58,115 bases of DNA from an uncultured Candidatus Saccharibacteria bacterium (GCA_946804195.1 CAMPEU010000019.1:1-58115), one strand, 5' to 3'; counted from the stretch's first letter, positions 18,192 through 28,035 are shown. Translations and numbers: made by a program. The notes: generated by a model from the letters alone, not told the origin.

Positions 18192-18604
18192 TTCTTGCCT
18201 CCATCGTGGCTATGGCTATAATCATCGTGGATGCCTCGGTCGTGCAAAAATCCGTTTAGGCGATCGATGATTTTTTCGCTACCCTTTCCATTATGTAGCT
18301 CGGCACGGATAATCGCAGTTTCGGCTTCCTTTTTCAATAATTCAGCTGCAATCTCGATGTGCTCTTTGACCTCGGGGTCATCAGTGTGAGCTGCACGCAT
18401 CTCGAGCGCGTCATACCCAGCTTGCGCTTCTGCGATGGGTCTTGTGCATGTTGCGCATACGTCGTATTCACCGAGCGTTAGGATATGTCCGCCGTAGTCG
18501 TATGATTTCGCTATGGGAAGTTCATCAAGCGTATCTTTAATAATCACCAGAGCTTGCTCTGCTGCGTGCGCAACATTCGAGTCGTCCGACTGCTTGCGTA
18601 TCAT
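18188..18604 (-). CDS. Small CxxC-containing protein coupled to the GH15 gene
   Basis: Not recognised. 138 residues, mostly helical, with CATCTRPIAEAQ around residues 50-62, a single CxxC pair that could be redox-active or bind metal, and a His-rich C-terminus (DDYSHSHDGGKK). The leaderless promoter TGC-TATAAT ends 6 bases before the ATG. Its stop overlaps the GH15 start (ATGA), so translation is coupled. Confidence 0.7.
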   Translation of the reverse strand: MIRKQSDDSNVAHAAEQALVIIKDTLDELPIAKSYDYGGHILTLGEYDVCATCTRPIAEAQAGYDALEMRAAHTDDPEVKEHIEIAAELLKKEAETAIIRAELHNGKGSEKIIDRLNGFLHDRGIHDDYSHSHDGGKK

Positions 18605-18653
18605 GCGTATATTATAGCATTAGCGGAATAAAATATAACCTAGTGTGTCGCGA

Positions 18654-19748
18654 CTAGCGAATTTTGATCTGAGCAATGTTTTTGAGAATGTGATTCTTGA
18701 GTAGATGACAGGCACCTTCGGGTGTCATGTTGCTGAACGTCATCGAGGGCTCTTGGTCGTTATATTCTGTAAATGTAGTAACGAGTAGCTTTTCGTACAT
18801 TGGAGTCATTGTTTCCAGTGTAAATTTTGAATCAAGTGACATCATTACTTCGTAGTGGTCTAGGGTGCTCTGTCGTACGATCGAAGCAAATATCTCCTGC
18901 GGATTCGTTGTCTCTTTGTCAGCCATCAGTGTGTCGGCGAGAAATGTTAATTTGCTCGTCCAGGTATCGATCGCTTCATCGAGTTCTTTTTTCGAGATTG
19001 TCTTTAGCTTGAGATGGCCATACATCGTATTTTGGAGTTTTCTGAGGGACGCATCATGATGATTGATAGCTACCTGAAGGGTGTTAGGCTGCTTTAGGTG
19101 ACTATCGTGGGTAGAAATATTATTGAGTATTTCATTAACATCATTGTTCGATAATCCATCAGGGGTGCTTGTAGGGTTTAGCTGATAGTTGGAGGTTGCT
19201 TTTTTGAATGCATCTTGAGTAATTTCGCGTTGCGGTGAGTAGTACAAGATGTTATGGATAGCATGTTTGATCGTTTCGTTGTATACCGTGGTTAGCGGAT
19301 CAGGTGTGCCGGCTTTATCATCCCATTCCCTATATACATCAGTGAGTGACCAAAGCGCCGCATCGCTTGTTGCCTCGTACATATCTGCACCACAACTCTG
19401 ATAGAATTTTTGTTCAATAATTTCATCACGAATTTTCATAAATTCTACCCAGTCGGCCGCATCTTCATCTCTGTGAGTACCATTCAACATGTATTCTGCA
19501 AATTCGGCGTACATATCGGTAATTGCTGCTAGTGTGACGGCAACACCCTCGGCGTAGTCCGTAATGTCTGCGTCGTTAATTGCGCTCTTGAGGCTATCTA
19601 GCTCACAAAACAAATCATCCCATGTTTTGTCGAATTCTTGTATAAGTTCGTTGTACTTCTGGAGTCGTTCAGACAGGTTCGTATCAGCCCAATCCATCTC
19701 ATAGTGATTGATGACATTTCTGATGTAATCCTTTGACGGCTCGCTCAT
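18654..19748 (-). CDS. Hypothetical cytoplasmic protein
   Basis: Not recognised. 364 residues, acidic, helix-rich, without membrane segments. TGT-TACAAT ends 8 bases before the ATG, implying a leaderless message. It lies in a leftward run with other orphans but has its own promoter. Confidence 0.65.
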   Translation of the reverse strand: MSEPSKDYIRNVINHYEMDWADTNLSERLQKYNELIQEFDKTWDDLFCELDSLKSAINDADITDYAEGVAVTLAAITDMYAEFAEYMLNGTHRDEDAADWVEFMKIRDEIIEQKFYQSCGADMYEATSDAALWSLTDVYREWDDKAGTPDPLTTVYNETIKHAIHNILYYSPQREITQDAFKKATSNYQLNPTSTPDGLSNNDVNEILNNISTHDSHLKQPNTLQVAINHHDASLRKLQNTMYGHLKLKTISKKELDEAIDTWTSKLTFLADTLMADKETTNPQEIFASIVRQSTLDHYEVMMSLDSKFTLETMTPMYEKLLVTTFTEYNDQEPSMTFSNMTPEGACHLLKNHILKNIAQIKIR

Positions 19749-19912
19749 TATTAACTATTGTAACATAATACTGTATATATTGCAAGTCTTGGTGCAACGC
19801 CTCTACTTTCCATAGGGGTCAAATTATTGCAAATCTATGACATGTGTGGTGAAATAAGTGTAATGGCAGTAGCGTTGCTACCGTCCAAGGTCTTCGAAAG
19901 ATGGAGAGAGTT

Positions 19913-20188
19913 ATGATCGAGAAATGGGCGTGGCTGTTTGCTTATCTGGTGGCCGTAGTCACTATTATTACGATCGTTAAGGTGGCGGATGATGAGTTTT
20001 TGTGGCCTCTGTTGATCCCGTTTTTTATCGGTGCGGCAGTGCTTCTTGTTGGTGTATCGTCCCCTGTTGCTGGTGTCGCAGTAGTTATTTCGTTCGTGTT
20101 GGCTACATTCTTTCAGTCACACGCAGAGCGATCCAGGCGTCGAACTTTTCGATTGAACCATCTGCGTAACACCGGCTCAATGCCTTGA
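19913..20188 (+). CDS. Small membrane protein with two to three helices
   Basis: Not recognised. 91 residues: hydrophobic segments at about 5-22, 29-50 and 55-70, then an Arg/His-rich cytoplasmic-type tail. GGAGAGAG precedes the chosen ATG; an ATG at 19901 is in frame but overlaps that site. A hairpin terminator follows. It runs against the flanking leftward genes. Confidence 0.6.
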   Translation: MIEKWAWLFAYLVAVVTIITIVKVADDEFLWPLLIPFFIGAAVLLVGVSSPVAGVAVVISFVLATFFQSHAERSRRRTFRLNHLRNTGSMP

Positions 20189-20210
20189 CTCTTTCGTCCG
20201 ACAAGACCGA

Positions 20211-20266
20211 TCCGGGTGCCGTATCCGCATAGCGGGTGTGGCACCCGGATAAGTCAATGATTTTTT
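20211..20266 (+). terminator. Probable terminator
   Basis: CCGGGTGCC / GGCACCCGG stem (20212-20248) with the T-run displaced about 10 bases downstream. Confidence 0.6.
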
Positions 20267-20287
20267 GTAATTAACGGGTATGGACTA

Positions 20288-21109
20288 TTATTTACGTCGT
20301 CTAAAGAGGTACGCCGCTCCAATTGCTATTCCGGTGCCAAGTGCATTTGCGGCAACTTGTCCTAGGAAATGGCGTACTGATTCGATTCTTTGTAGCTCTA
20401 GAATCTCTTTTGATTTGTTGAGCAGGTATTGTTCGTGCTTTGCCTTGTCATTAATGTTTTGTGGCAGGTATTCGCATAGCACGTCGTATACGCTGGCAAC
20501 TGAGTCTTCATAACAGCCCTTAGCCCACATCATAGGGCTTTGGGATCCGTCATTTGTATGCCAGCCGAAGTGGATACCGTCGCTTGCGCCTTCCATGACA
20601 TCATCGTAGTCTTGAGCATCATTTTTGTTAACACTTTTCTCATCCCACAGTGCGAGTGCGTATATTCTCGCGATAGTCTTGTAATCGTCGTATTCTGCTA
20701 GTTCTAGGTCGAGGTCATTATTGTCATAAGATAGATTTACAGCCGATAGCATACGATCATAACGGATATTTTCGTCCTTGACGAATTCGTCTGCAAAGTA
20801 AGTAATGAATTTTTCTTTGTCATTTTTACCGATGTAATCATGGGCAAATTCCATGAGTTCGTAAAAGCGTTGATTAATGTCACTTGCAAGCCATTGATAG
20901 ATTTCTACCGCATCAACTTGGGAGTCGCCTCCTCCGCCTTGAGCCATGTCTTCAAACTGTAACAGCATTGCTTCGCGGGCATCTTTGAGATTCTTTTCTT
21001 TTGCATGGAGGGGTCCGAGGTCGGCATTTTCGAGCTCGCTGAAAAGCATCTCGGTGTTGCTGAAATTATCCTCACCACTCTCGTTATAGCCATGGATGGG
21101 TTCTGACAT
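20288..21109 (-). CDS. Tail-anchored hypothetical protein
   Basis: Not recognised. 273 residues: a long acidic soluble region followed by one C-terminal hydrophobic segment (ANALGTGIAIGAAYLF) and RRRK, the layout of a tail-anchored protein facing the cytoplasm. A Gly-Gly-Gly-Gly run lies near residue 60. TATAGT ends 6 bases before the ATG, a leaderless arrangement. Confidence 0.65.
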   Translation of the reverse strand: MSEPIHGYNESGEDNFSNTEMLFSELENADLGPLHAKEKNLKDAREAMLLQFEDMAQGGGGDSQVDAVEIYQWLASDINQRFYELMEFAHDYIGKNDKEKFITYFADEFVKDENIRYDRMLSAVNLSYDNNDLDLELAEYDDYKTIARIYALALWDEKSVNKNDAQDYDDVMEGASDGIHFGWHTNDGSQSPMMWAKGCYEDSVASVYDVLCEYLPQNINDKAKHEQYLLNKSKEILELQRIESVRHFLGQVAANALGTGIAIGAAYLFRRRK

Positions 21110-21153
21110 AGTATCACTATAATCTAACTACCCCTGTTCGGCAAGAATGAATA

Positions 21154-23694
21154 TTAATCAATGAGGTGCGCGGTGCGCTTTTTTCTGAATAGTTGACGTC
21201 CAATTAGCTTATGGATTTCGACGAGAATAATAGGTACAAAGAATGCAATTGCACCGGTGATAAGTATGTCTGGGAGGGCGACTGGCGCGATGTGTAGAAT
21301 TCCTCCGAGCGGTCCAGAAAGGACGAGGATTTGTAGGGTCATTGCAATGCCTAGGCCGACGTAGAAGGGTCCGTTCCAAATCCGTAGACGCGTGAATAGC
21401 GATTGATGATCGCTTCGTGCGTTGAACGCGTTTGACCACTGCATGACGACAAGAGCGCTAAAGGCGATTGTGCGAGCGTATTCTTCGCCGTGTGTATCGA
21501 TAAAGTGTGCAAATAGCGCGAGGACGGTGGCTGCCATGCTGAGCGCAACGAGCACCATTCGCGTAATGATGAACTTATTGAGAATTGGTGCATTGGGGCG
21601 TTTAGGCTTTAGTTTCATGACATGTTTTTCACCCGGTTCCAGACCTAGCGGGATAACCATAGCTGTGTCGGTAACGAGGTTCACCCAGAGGATTTGCACG
21701 GGTAGAATCGGTAGAGGCAGTCCTACGACTAACGAACCCATCATCGTTAGCGCTTCGCCTGAACTTGTCGATAGCAAGTAGTACAGCATGCGACGAATAT
21801 TATTAATGATGATGCGACCCTCACGCATGGCATCGATAATTGATTTGAAGTTATCGTCTAGTAGTATGATGTCGCCTGCGTCTTTTGCGATATGGCTACC
21901 GCTTCCCATTGCTAGCCCAACATGTGCATCGGTCAGCGCCGGGACATCGTTGACTCCATCACCTGTCATGGCGGTGATATTGTGACGATTTAATAGTTCG
22001 AGAATTCGGTATTTATGTTCGGGTATCACTCGGGCAAAGACGCGAACATCACGGATTGCTTGGTCTAATTCATCATCGCTCATAACATTCATATGGCGAG
22101 CGTCGAACACTTGTTCTCGCGATTCGGCCATGCCGAGTTCACGAGCAATGTGATAGGCGGTTTCGACGTGATCTCCCGTCACCATTCGAACAGTGACGCC
22201 AGCGCTCAGTGCGGCGCTAATGGCGCGTTTCGCCTCGGGGCGTAATACATCTGAAACAGCAATGAAACCTATAAACTCAAACTTTTGTCCTTTTGGCAGA
22301 TCACCAAATTTCTTTATTCGTTTGCCGATTGTTGTTGTTGCGAGTGCTATGACACGATAACCTTCTGCCGTCATTTCGTGCAGCATGTGCTGAGCTTTTT
22401 CATGTTCACCAGATGTTAAATCACTACGTTGAAGGACGTGCTCGGGAGCGCCTTTGATGTCGAGTGTTAGCGTGGCTCCGTGATCCCATATATTGCCACT
22501 CATGCTGGCTGCTTGGTCAAACGGAAGCGTGCCAATGACTTTGTGCTTGAGGGCCGTCATCTTTTTTTTGGATATGTAGTCCTGCAGGGCTGTATCTAGT
22601 GGGTCATGTGTTTTTGCTCCGCTATTATTCACTGATTTCTGAATATATTCATCGATTGGATGGCGGCTAAACGGTGGTTGCCAAACCCTACCTACCGTTA
22701 GCTTGTTTTGTGTTAGTGTTCCGGTTTTGTCAGTTGCAATGGTAGTGATTGCGCCAATAGTTTCGATAGCGCGCATAGATCGAACGAGTGCTTTGCGGGC
22801 GGCCATACGCCTAATACCGAGTACTAAAACGATCGAGATAGCAATCGGCAAGCTCTCGGGTACGGCACTGACGGATAGCGCTATGACAAAGCGGATTGCT
22901 TCGGTTATTTCCATGTTTCGTAGCAGCGCCAGGCCGAAAGCGACGACTGCCATTGCACTGACGACGCCAATAATTTGTGTGACGAGTTTGTCGATTTTTT
23001 GTTGAACGGGGCTTGCGCCTGATGGACGTGTCGCTAGAGCTGCGAGTTGCCCGAATTGAGTCCTGTTGCCGGTGCTTGTTACGATTGCATGCGCTGTTCC
23101 AGCGATGATAAATGCACCTTGGAACAGAAGGTTCGTGCATTCATATGTTTGTTTTTCTCCGCGGAGTGCATCGATTTGCTTGTTGATGGGCTGTGATTCA
23201 CCAGTGAGCATTGATTCGTCAGAGCGTACATTGTCGCTTACCATAAGGCGTGCATCAGCTGGAATTTTTTCACCCTCTGACAATATAATGACGTCCCCCG
23301 GCACCAATAGCTGAGCTTCGATCTTTGTCGGTGAGCCGTCACGGAGAACGTCTACACTCTGTGACTGATGCTTCGATAGCGAGCGCATAATTCGCTCGGT
23401 TGAGAATCGCTGAACATAATATATGGTGGCACTAATAGCCATAATGACAATGATAATGACTGAATCAAGAATTTCGTGCTGGAGTAGGCTGATAGCTGCA
23501 GCAACAAAAAGGACCAGCATGAATACATTGGCGAATGGTTCAATGATTTTACGCCACAACGGCTCACCTTTGACTGTAATCGCATTGCGACCATGAATAC
23601 GTAAACGTTCTTTGGCTTCGACGCCGGATAGACCATTCTCACTCGAATCTAAATCCTTGAGCGTCGCAGTGACGGACTTATCATAATAAAGCAT
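21154..23694 (-). CDS. P2-type cation-transporting ATPase (Ca2+-pump-like)
   Basis: 846 residues, full length for a P2 ATPase. Visible signature sites: TGES at 164-167, PESLP at 279-283 in helix M4, phosphorylation site DKTGTLT from Asp322, KGAPE at 414-418 and GDGVND at 578-583. Ten membrane helices fit the hydrophobic pattern. It would export a cation, Ca2+ being the best guess since PE[GS]LP is the SERCA/PMR1-type M4 motif; Na+ or K+ cannot be excluded. TGT-TACAAT ends 7 bases before the ATG, a leaderless start. It follows a GreA-like gene but is separated from it by a terminator. Confidence 0.92.
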   Translation of the reverse strand: MLYYDKSVTATLKDLDSSENGLSGVEAKERLRIHGRNAITVKGEPLWRKIIEPFANVFMLVLFVAAAISLLQHEILDSVIIIVIMAISATIYYVQRFSTERIMRSLSKHQSQSVDVLRDGSPTKIEAQLLVPGDVIILSEGEKIPADARLMVSDNVRSDESMLTGESQPINKQIDALRGEKQTYECTNLLFQGAFIIAGTAHAIVTSTGNRTQFGQLAALATRPSGASPVQQKIDKLVTQIIGVVSAMAVVAFGLALLRNMEITEAIRFVIALSVSAVPESLPIAISIVLVLGIRRMAARKALVRSMRAIETIGAITTIATDKTGTLTQNKLTVGRVWQPPFSRHPIDEYIQKSVNNSGAKTHDPLDTALQDYISKKKMTALKHKVIGTLPFDQAASMSGNIWDHGATLTLDIKGAPEHVLQRSDLTSGEHEKAQHMLHEMTAEGYRVIALATTTIGKRIKKFGDLPKGQKFEFIGFIAVSDVLRPEAKRAISAALSAGVTVRMVTGDHVETAYHIARELGMAESREQVFDARHMNVMSDDELDQAIRDVRVFARVIPEHKYRILELLNRHNITAMTGDGVNDVPALTDAHVGLAMGSGSHIAKDAGDIILLDDNFKSIIDAMREGRIIINNIRRMLYYLLSTSSGEALTMMGSLVVGLPLPILPVQILWVNLVTDTAMVIPLGLEPGEKHVMKLKPKRPNAPILNKFIITRMVLVALSMAATVLALFAHFIDTHGEEYARTIAFSALVVMQWSNAFNARSDHQSLFTRLRIWNGPFYVGLGIAMTLQILVLSGPLGGILHIAPVALPDILITGAIAFFVPIILVEIHKLIGRQLFRKKRTAHLID

Positions 23695-23716
23695 TAGTAC
23701 TATTGTAACAGATATA

Positions 23717-23742
23717 AAACAACCCGCCTAGGCGGGTTGTTT
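23717..23742 (-). terminator. Terminator of the GreA-like gene
   Basis: ACAACCCGCC-TA-GGCGGGTTGT stem, near-perfect palindrome, followed on the minus strand by TTTTAT. It could also act on the plus strand. Confidence 0.8.
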
Positions 23743-23761
23743 CGTGTGGACATGCCTCTGA

Positions 23762-24238
23762 CTATGAGATTCGAACGAGCCGCATTTGTTGACTCCCCAT
23801 TCCGTTTAGGGTGATTGTATCGGAAGCCTTTCTGCCTATCAGGTGTTGGCCAAGTGGGCTCGCGACACTGATGCGTCCATGGCTAGGATCGGCCTCAATA
23901 CTGTCAACCAGACGATAGATAAAGCGATGTCCGCGTCGATCCATGAGTTCGACAATCGAGCCCAGAGCTACTTGTAGTCTGCTGCGTTTTCGTGGTAGTG
24001 GTTGTGACATCTGCAGTAGCTTGCGTTTTTCATCGAGGTTTACTTCGATTGCATCTAGTCGCGCCAATCGTTCCATTCTTTCAAAGCGTCCGTCATGATT
24101 ATTTATCTTGTCTAATTCATGCAGTCCGCGTATTAGTTTACGCCTTTCTTGATCGAGCTTATTGATATCCTTCTTGATATCTTTCTTGCCTCGTTTACTC
24201 AGATATACGGTTTTGGTGGTGATTTCTGCGGTTTCCAT
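23762..24238 (-). CDS. GreA/GreB-family transcription factor with atypical coiled-coil tip
   Basis: 158 residues, exactly GreA size: an N-terminal coiled coil (about 10-80) and a C-terminal FKBP-like domain (85-158) with GSIVEL, SPLGQHLIGRKASDTITL. GreA rescues backtracked RNA polymerase through acidic residues at the coil tip (GDLSENAEY type). Here the tip reads NNHDGRFERMERLAR, without the ENAEY motif, so cleavage-stimulating activity is doubtful; it may act like Gfh or Rnk factors. AAGGAGG lies 5 bases before the ATG. Confidence 0.8.
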   Translation of the reverse strand: METAEITTKTVYLSKRGKKDIKKDINKLDQERRKLIRGLHELDKINNHDGRFERMERLARLDAIEVNLDEKRKLLQMSQPLPRKRSRLQVALGSIVELMDRRGHRFIYRLVDSIEADPSHGRISVASPLGQHLIGRKASDTITLNGMGSQQMRLVRIS

Positions 24239-24332
24239 GATACCTCCTTTTTTTCTCGTTATTTGCGAACCAATGTTTAATCGATTCTGCCCCCACTATG
24301 ACAAATGAACCTTAGAATAGAATGAGAAAGTA

Positions 24333-25331
24333 TTACTTTTTTTTCGCAGGTAGGCTGACGGTAAAGATGGTTCTTTTGCCCGGTGTGCTACTAGCTGTTA
24401 TGTTGCCACCATGCAAGTTGACTATCTCTTTTGCAAGAGCGAGTCCCAGCCCGGTACCTTGAGTGTTTCGAGATGCATCTACGCGATAAAAACGTTTAAA
24501 TATGTGAGGTAGTTTGTCGGCTGGTATGTTTTTACCTTCATTGCTAATAACAAACAAAATGTTTTTGCCTTTTTTCATGAGCGTTGCATTTATCTTTGTC
24601 CGCTCTGTGCTGTATTTGAGTGCATTATCAACAAGGATAGTGATCAATTCATCGATACTCGCCTGGTTTCCCTGGATATACAGAGGACTTTGTGGCAGAT
24701 CGATATGTATGCGATTGGCGTTTTTGTCATATTTTTGGATGATTTCTGCTGTAGTTTTATGCATATCAATACGCTTGATATCTAAATTGACGTAGTCCAA
24801 GCGTGATAGGTGGAGGAGCGTTTGCGACATCGACGCAAGCTTGTCCACCTCCTCCAAGTTACTTTCCAATATTTCGCGCATTTCGGACATTGTGAGTTTC
24901 TTTGCCCTAAGTGCGACCTCCAACTCCGCTTTCATTGCTGCTAGCGGAGTACGCATTTCATGACTTGCATCACTCGTAAAGCGTGACTGTGCCTCGTGCG
25001 CACGTTCTATGCTCGCCATCGAACGTCGAGCTAATATATGGCATAGTGCACCACCGCCACTCAAGATAATCAAATTAACGTAGAGGAGCGTTAAAAAGAT
25101 ACTTCGCTCAGCTGATGAGTATTGGTCTTGTTCGAAGCTTGTAAAGAAATTAGGTTTTGGAATGACGACGCTACCTAGCCCGCGCTGTTCGAGCTTGACC
25201 TGAAGATCAGATAGTCTATCGCGAATTTCAGCTGTTGTGACATTGTAGATCGTGAGGCTAAATAGCAAACTAATACTCATGAGGATGAGGATATACCAGC
25301 TCGTTAATCTAATGACAGCAGAACGGAACAT
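24333..25331 (-). CDS. Membrane sensor histidine kinase
   Basis: 332 residues. Two membrane segments (about 10-30 and 78-100) flank a short external loop of some 45 residues, followed directly by the HisKA domain with HEMRTPL (His124) and a HATPase domain carrying the N box (ELITILVDNALKYS), FKRFYRVD and the G box GTGLGLALAKEI. There is no HAMP or PAS domain of note. It lies 28 bases after its response regulator and is its partner. The signal is unknown. Confidence 0.93.
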   Translation of the reverse strand: MFRSAVIRLTSWYILILMSISLLFSLTIYNVTTAEIRDRLSDLQVKLEQRGLGSVVIPKPNFFTSFEQDQYSSAERSIFLTLLYVNLIILSGGGALCHILARRSMASIERAHEAQSRFTSDASHEMRTPLAAMKAELEVALRAKKLTMSEMREILESNLEEVDKLASMSQTLLHLSRLDYVNLDIKRIDMHKTTAEIIQKYDKNANRIHIDLPQSPLYIQGNQASIDELITILVDNALKYSTERTKINATLMKKGKNILFVISNEGKNIPADKLPHIFKRFYRVDASRNTQGTGLGLALAKEIVNLHGGNITASSTPGKRTIFTVSLPAKKK

Positions 25332-25359
25332 AGTTAATTATTAGCAGACTTTTCTGAGA

Positions 25360-26031
25360 TTAAGCTTCAATTTTGTAACCAAAGCCACGAACGGTTTTGA
25401 TAAGTTTTGTATCAAAGGGATCGTCAACCTTGGCGCGCAGGTATTTGACGTATACTTCAACGGTGTTGAGTAGTACGTCCGCGTCATAGTCCCACACGTG
25501 AGAGATGATGACTTCTTTACTGGATGGTCGATTTTGGTTGCGAAGTAGAAATTCTAGCAATGCGAATTCTTTGCTAGTCAGAGAGATCGCCTTGCCAGCG
25601 CGCGTGACGGCAAATGTTACCGTGTCTAGCTCTAGATCACCCGCTACCAAAGTTGTTCCAGTTTGTTCAGGCGGACGACGCAAAAGCGCACGTACGCGTG
25701 CGAGGAGTTCGGCTAGCGCGAATGGTTTGACTAGATAGTCGTCGGCACCGCTATCGAGTCCTTTTGTTTTGTCGGCAATCGTACCTAGTGCTGTGAGTAT
25801 GAGGACTGGCGTATGAATCTTTGCTTCACGCATGGCTTTGATAATTCCGATGCCATCGTAGTCTCCGGGGATCATCCGGTCAATAATCGCTAGATCGTAG
25901 GGCTCTGTTGTCGCCATGGCGAATCCTTCATCTCCATCATATGCAACGTCAACTGCATAACTTTCCTGTTCTAGGGCGCGTTTGATTGCTATTGCAATCT
26001 TGTGTTCGTCTTCGACTACGAGTACTCTCAT
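25360..26031 (-). CDS. OmpR-family response regulator
   Basis: 223 residues: a receiver domain with Asp51 in IIDRM as the phosphate acceptor and Lys in the VKPF motif, then an OmpR-type winged helix (VEVYVKYLRAKVDDP...RGFGYKIE). It binds DNA when phosphorylated by the kinase in the next gene. TATAAT ends 6 bases before the ATG, giving a leaderless operon message. Confidence 0.95.
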   Translation of the reverse strand: MRVLVVEDEHKIAIAIKRALEQESYAVDVAYDGDEGFAMATTEPYDLAIIDRMIPGDYDGIGIIKAMREAKIHTPVLILTALGTIADKTKGLDSGADDYLVKPFALAELLARVRALLRRPPEQTGTTLVAGDLELDTVTFAVTRAGKAISLTSKEFALLEFLLRNQNRPSSKEVIISHVWDYDADVLLNTVEVYVKYLRAKVDDPFDTKLIKTVRGFGYKIEA

Positions 26032-26070
26032 AATTCTATTATACCTCCCTTTCTGATATGAACCTTAGGA

Positions 26071-26397
26071 TTAGCTAAAATGAGCAGATGGATATTTACT
26101 ACTCCATGATTGCATAGATTGTAGGACCGGCATTAGGTCGTGGCCCTTCTGAGTCAACTGATATGCGCAACGATTCTTGCCGTCGAGCATTTTTTTCTCG
26201 ATTATGCCCTCGGACTCTAGCTGCTCTAGTCGTGCACAAAGCGTTCGTGGGTTGATACCCCCAACGAGTTCCTGTAATTGACAGAATCTGACTGTTTTTT
26301 CATTCAAAAAGTAGCGCAACAATAAGGGAGTCCATTTATTACCGAGTATCCCTGTTGCGCTGTCAACGCACCCAATTGCCTCAGACGCAGTTTTCAT
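26071..26397 (-). CDS. HxlR-family transcriptional regulator
   Basis: 108 residues of winged helix-turn-helix with the family hallmarks GNKWTPLLLRYFL, FCQLQELVGGINPRTLCARLEQLE and YQLTQKG. HxlR proteins regulate redox or aldehyde responses in other bacteria. One Cys (near residue 12) sits close to the classic sensing position. The start used lies 6 bases after TATAGT; the longer frame includes the promoter. It is just downstream of the 26433-27383 gene. Confidence 0.9.
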   Translation of the reverse strand: MKTASEAIGCVDSATGILGNKWTPLLLRYFLNEKTVRFCQLQELVGGINPRTLCARLEQLESEGIIEKKMLDGKNRCAYQLTQKGHDLMPVLQSMQSWSSKYPSAHFS

Positions 26398-26432
26398 GAC
26401 TATACTATACATCAGATGGGGCAATCTAGCAA

Positions 26433-27383
26433 TTAGAGGACGAGCCGACTGTCGTCTATAACGCGTTGAGTCTGATGGTGGCTATGTGCTTGCAACGAAT
26501 CGTTTAGTTCCACGCCGCCCCGTAGATATCGAGAGTATCGCCAGGGTGTCGATGTTGTCACTGCACCAAGGATATCGATAATTTCATGAGGTTCGGCGGT
26601 CGAGACAGGCTCTACGAAACGAGCGAAGTAGCTTTCCTCTGGCATATCACTAAGGAATAACCATAGCGTTGCTTTGTATACTTCGCCAATTGCTTTGCTC
26701 ATGGTTTGAAAGTATTCATTAGATAACGTGTCACATCCGTCAATGATAGGCGTGCCAGGAATGATATGTCCGTTTTTTAGGGATTGTTTTCGGAGATTCA
26801 AGCCGTTGTCACGCTGTTCATATATGACAGCTGCTTCGAACATCTTTGAACATAAGTGAGCTCCGATTCTATGATCGCGACCAACATGCGGGTCAATTAC
26901 CTCAAGGTCGCTGTAGAGTGCGGTCAAGACGACATGAGCGCGGTACGGGAGTACAGTTTGACGCTCCGATAAATAGCAAAGTCGGCGTCTGTCGTCGTCG
27001 ATATCCATGTTTGCATATAGTTTTTGTTGTTGAACATGATCAATATTGTCGTTGAGATTGATGATTGCAAGCTGGTGGTCGGGTGGATAACATTTGTTTT
27101 TCTCTAGTTTTTGTCGGATATCCTGGATCCGTGCCTTCGGAAAGGTGTGTCCGGGGACAAAGAGTGATCTCAGCTGCGTCATAAATGCCGGTATGTCAAC
27201 GATCTGGTCGTATTTATTCTTGTCGAGGAGAGGTTTATTTAAGGGAGTGAATTCTCGTTTGAGTTGATCGTTGTCATCCAGAAAATCCCTCTGTGCGTCT
27301 TCTGTCCAAAAACGCCTTTCAGGAATCATGAGGCGGGATATTTCACCCGGTATATTTTCGAATGAACCGATGACTTCCGTCAT
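26433..27383 (-). CDS. Hypothetical cytoplasmic protein
   Basis: Not recognised. 316 residues, soluble, without obvious repeats or metal sites. GGAGTAGGG stands just before the ATG. The last third contains SDMPEESYFARFVEP. It may share a transcript with the HxlR gene 35 bases downstream, although that gene has its own promoter. Confidence 0.65.
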   Translation of the reverse strand: MTEVIGSFENIPGEISRLMIPERRFWTEDAQRDFLDDNDQLKREFTPLNKPLLDKNKYDQIVDIPAFMTQLRSLFVPGHTFPKARIQDIRQKLEKNKCYPPDHQLAIINLNDNIDHVQQQKLYANMDIDDDRRRLCYLSERQTVLPYRAHVVLTALYSDLEVIDPHVGRDHRIGAHLCSKMFEAAVIYEQRDNGLNLRKQSLKNGHIIPGTPIIDGCDTLSNEYFQTMSKAIGEVYKATLWLFLSDMPEESYFARFVEPVSTAEPHEIIDILGAVTTSTPWRYSRYLRGGVELNDSLQAHSHHQTQRVIDDSRLVL

Positions 27384-27454
27384 AGCCCTACTCCGTTACT
27401 TTAATTTCTTGACGATATTATTACATAAAAAATAAAAATAGTAAATGGTAACAA

Positions 27455-27502
27455 CGACAAAACGGGCGGTCAAAGTTGGATATATCCAGCCCTGACCGCC
27501 CG
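27455..27502 (-). terminator. Intrinsic terminator
   Basis: CGGGCGGTCA / TGACCGCCCG stem with a nested TGGATATATCCA inner stem, followed on the minus strand by TTTTG. Confidence 0.75.
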
Positions 27503-27517
27503 CCTTCTCTTTTGTTT

Positions 27518-27763
27518 TTAATTGATACCGATTAACGTCCAGCTGCCGCCGCGGTTGTCGCTGCGCAGATGAAACGTCTGTAAGCCATCGCTGAGCGCAA
27601 ATATCTGAGCGATCTTGCTACCTCGACGGATAGTCGTTCTCAGGCCGCTATCGATAAAATCAATTGCTCTGCCTTCGAACTCCATGCGGCGTGGGATGGC
27701 GCAAAGATTGCGTCCAAAACCCATGCGTAAAATGGTTACCGGTGTATTAAAAGTATTTGTCAT
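27518..27763 (-). CDS. Small hypothetical protein
   Basis: Not recognised. 81 residues with beta-rich composition; ends RGGSWTLIGIN. A GGGGGAATAGGA purine run precedes the ATG, and a clear terminator follows the stop. It is read as a single gene with a leader. Confidence 0.6.
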   Translation of the reverse strand: MTNTFNTPVTILRMGFGRNLCAIPRRMEFEGRAIDFIDSGLRTTIRRGSKIAQIFALSDGLQTFHLRSDNRGGSWTLIGIN

Positions 27764-28035
27764 GTCCTATTCCCCCTTCGGATTTTTTAAATAACGTGCG
27801 GATTTTGTAGGGAACTATATTGGCTGACAGATGTACCGCTGAATCTGCTTTTGCCTTTATAGCGTATGTCCGTTGATAGGGACGCCTGATAAAACTATCG
27901 GTGTGTATACCAACGAAATTGTTAAAAGTCTGTGGGTGAAAAGACGGTGATGTACTCCCGCCAGTACTCACATGACCACGTATTATTATGCGCTTATGCT
28001 ATCGCCAACGCAATCCAATTTGTCGTTTTTACAAC
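27764..28035. other. Intergenic region without a supported gene
   Basis: 272 bases. The minus strand should hold the leader and promoter of 27518-27763 (possible TATACA near 27907 or TATAAA near 27856). A 74-codon minus-strand frame overlapping it has no start signals and was not accepted. Confidence 0.4.

Noticed and set aside
27747-27971. 74-codon minus-strand frame upstream of 27518-27763
   Set aside because: Overlaps the start and ribosome site of the next gene, no signals, composition not protein-like.
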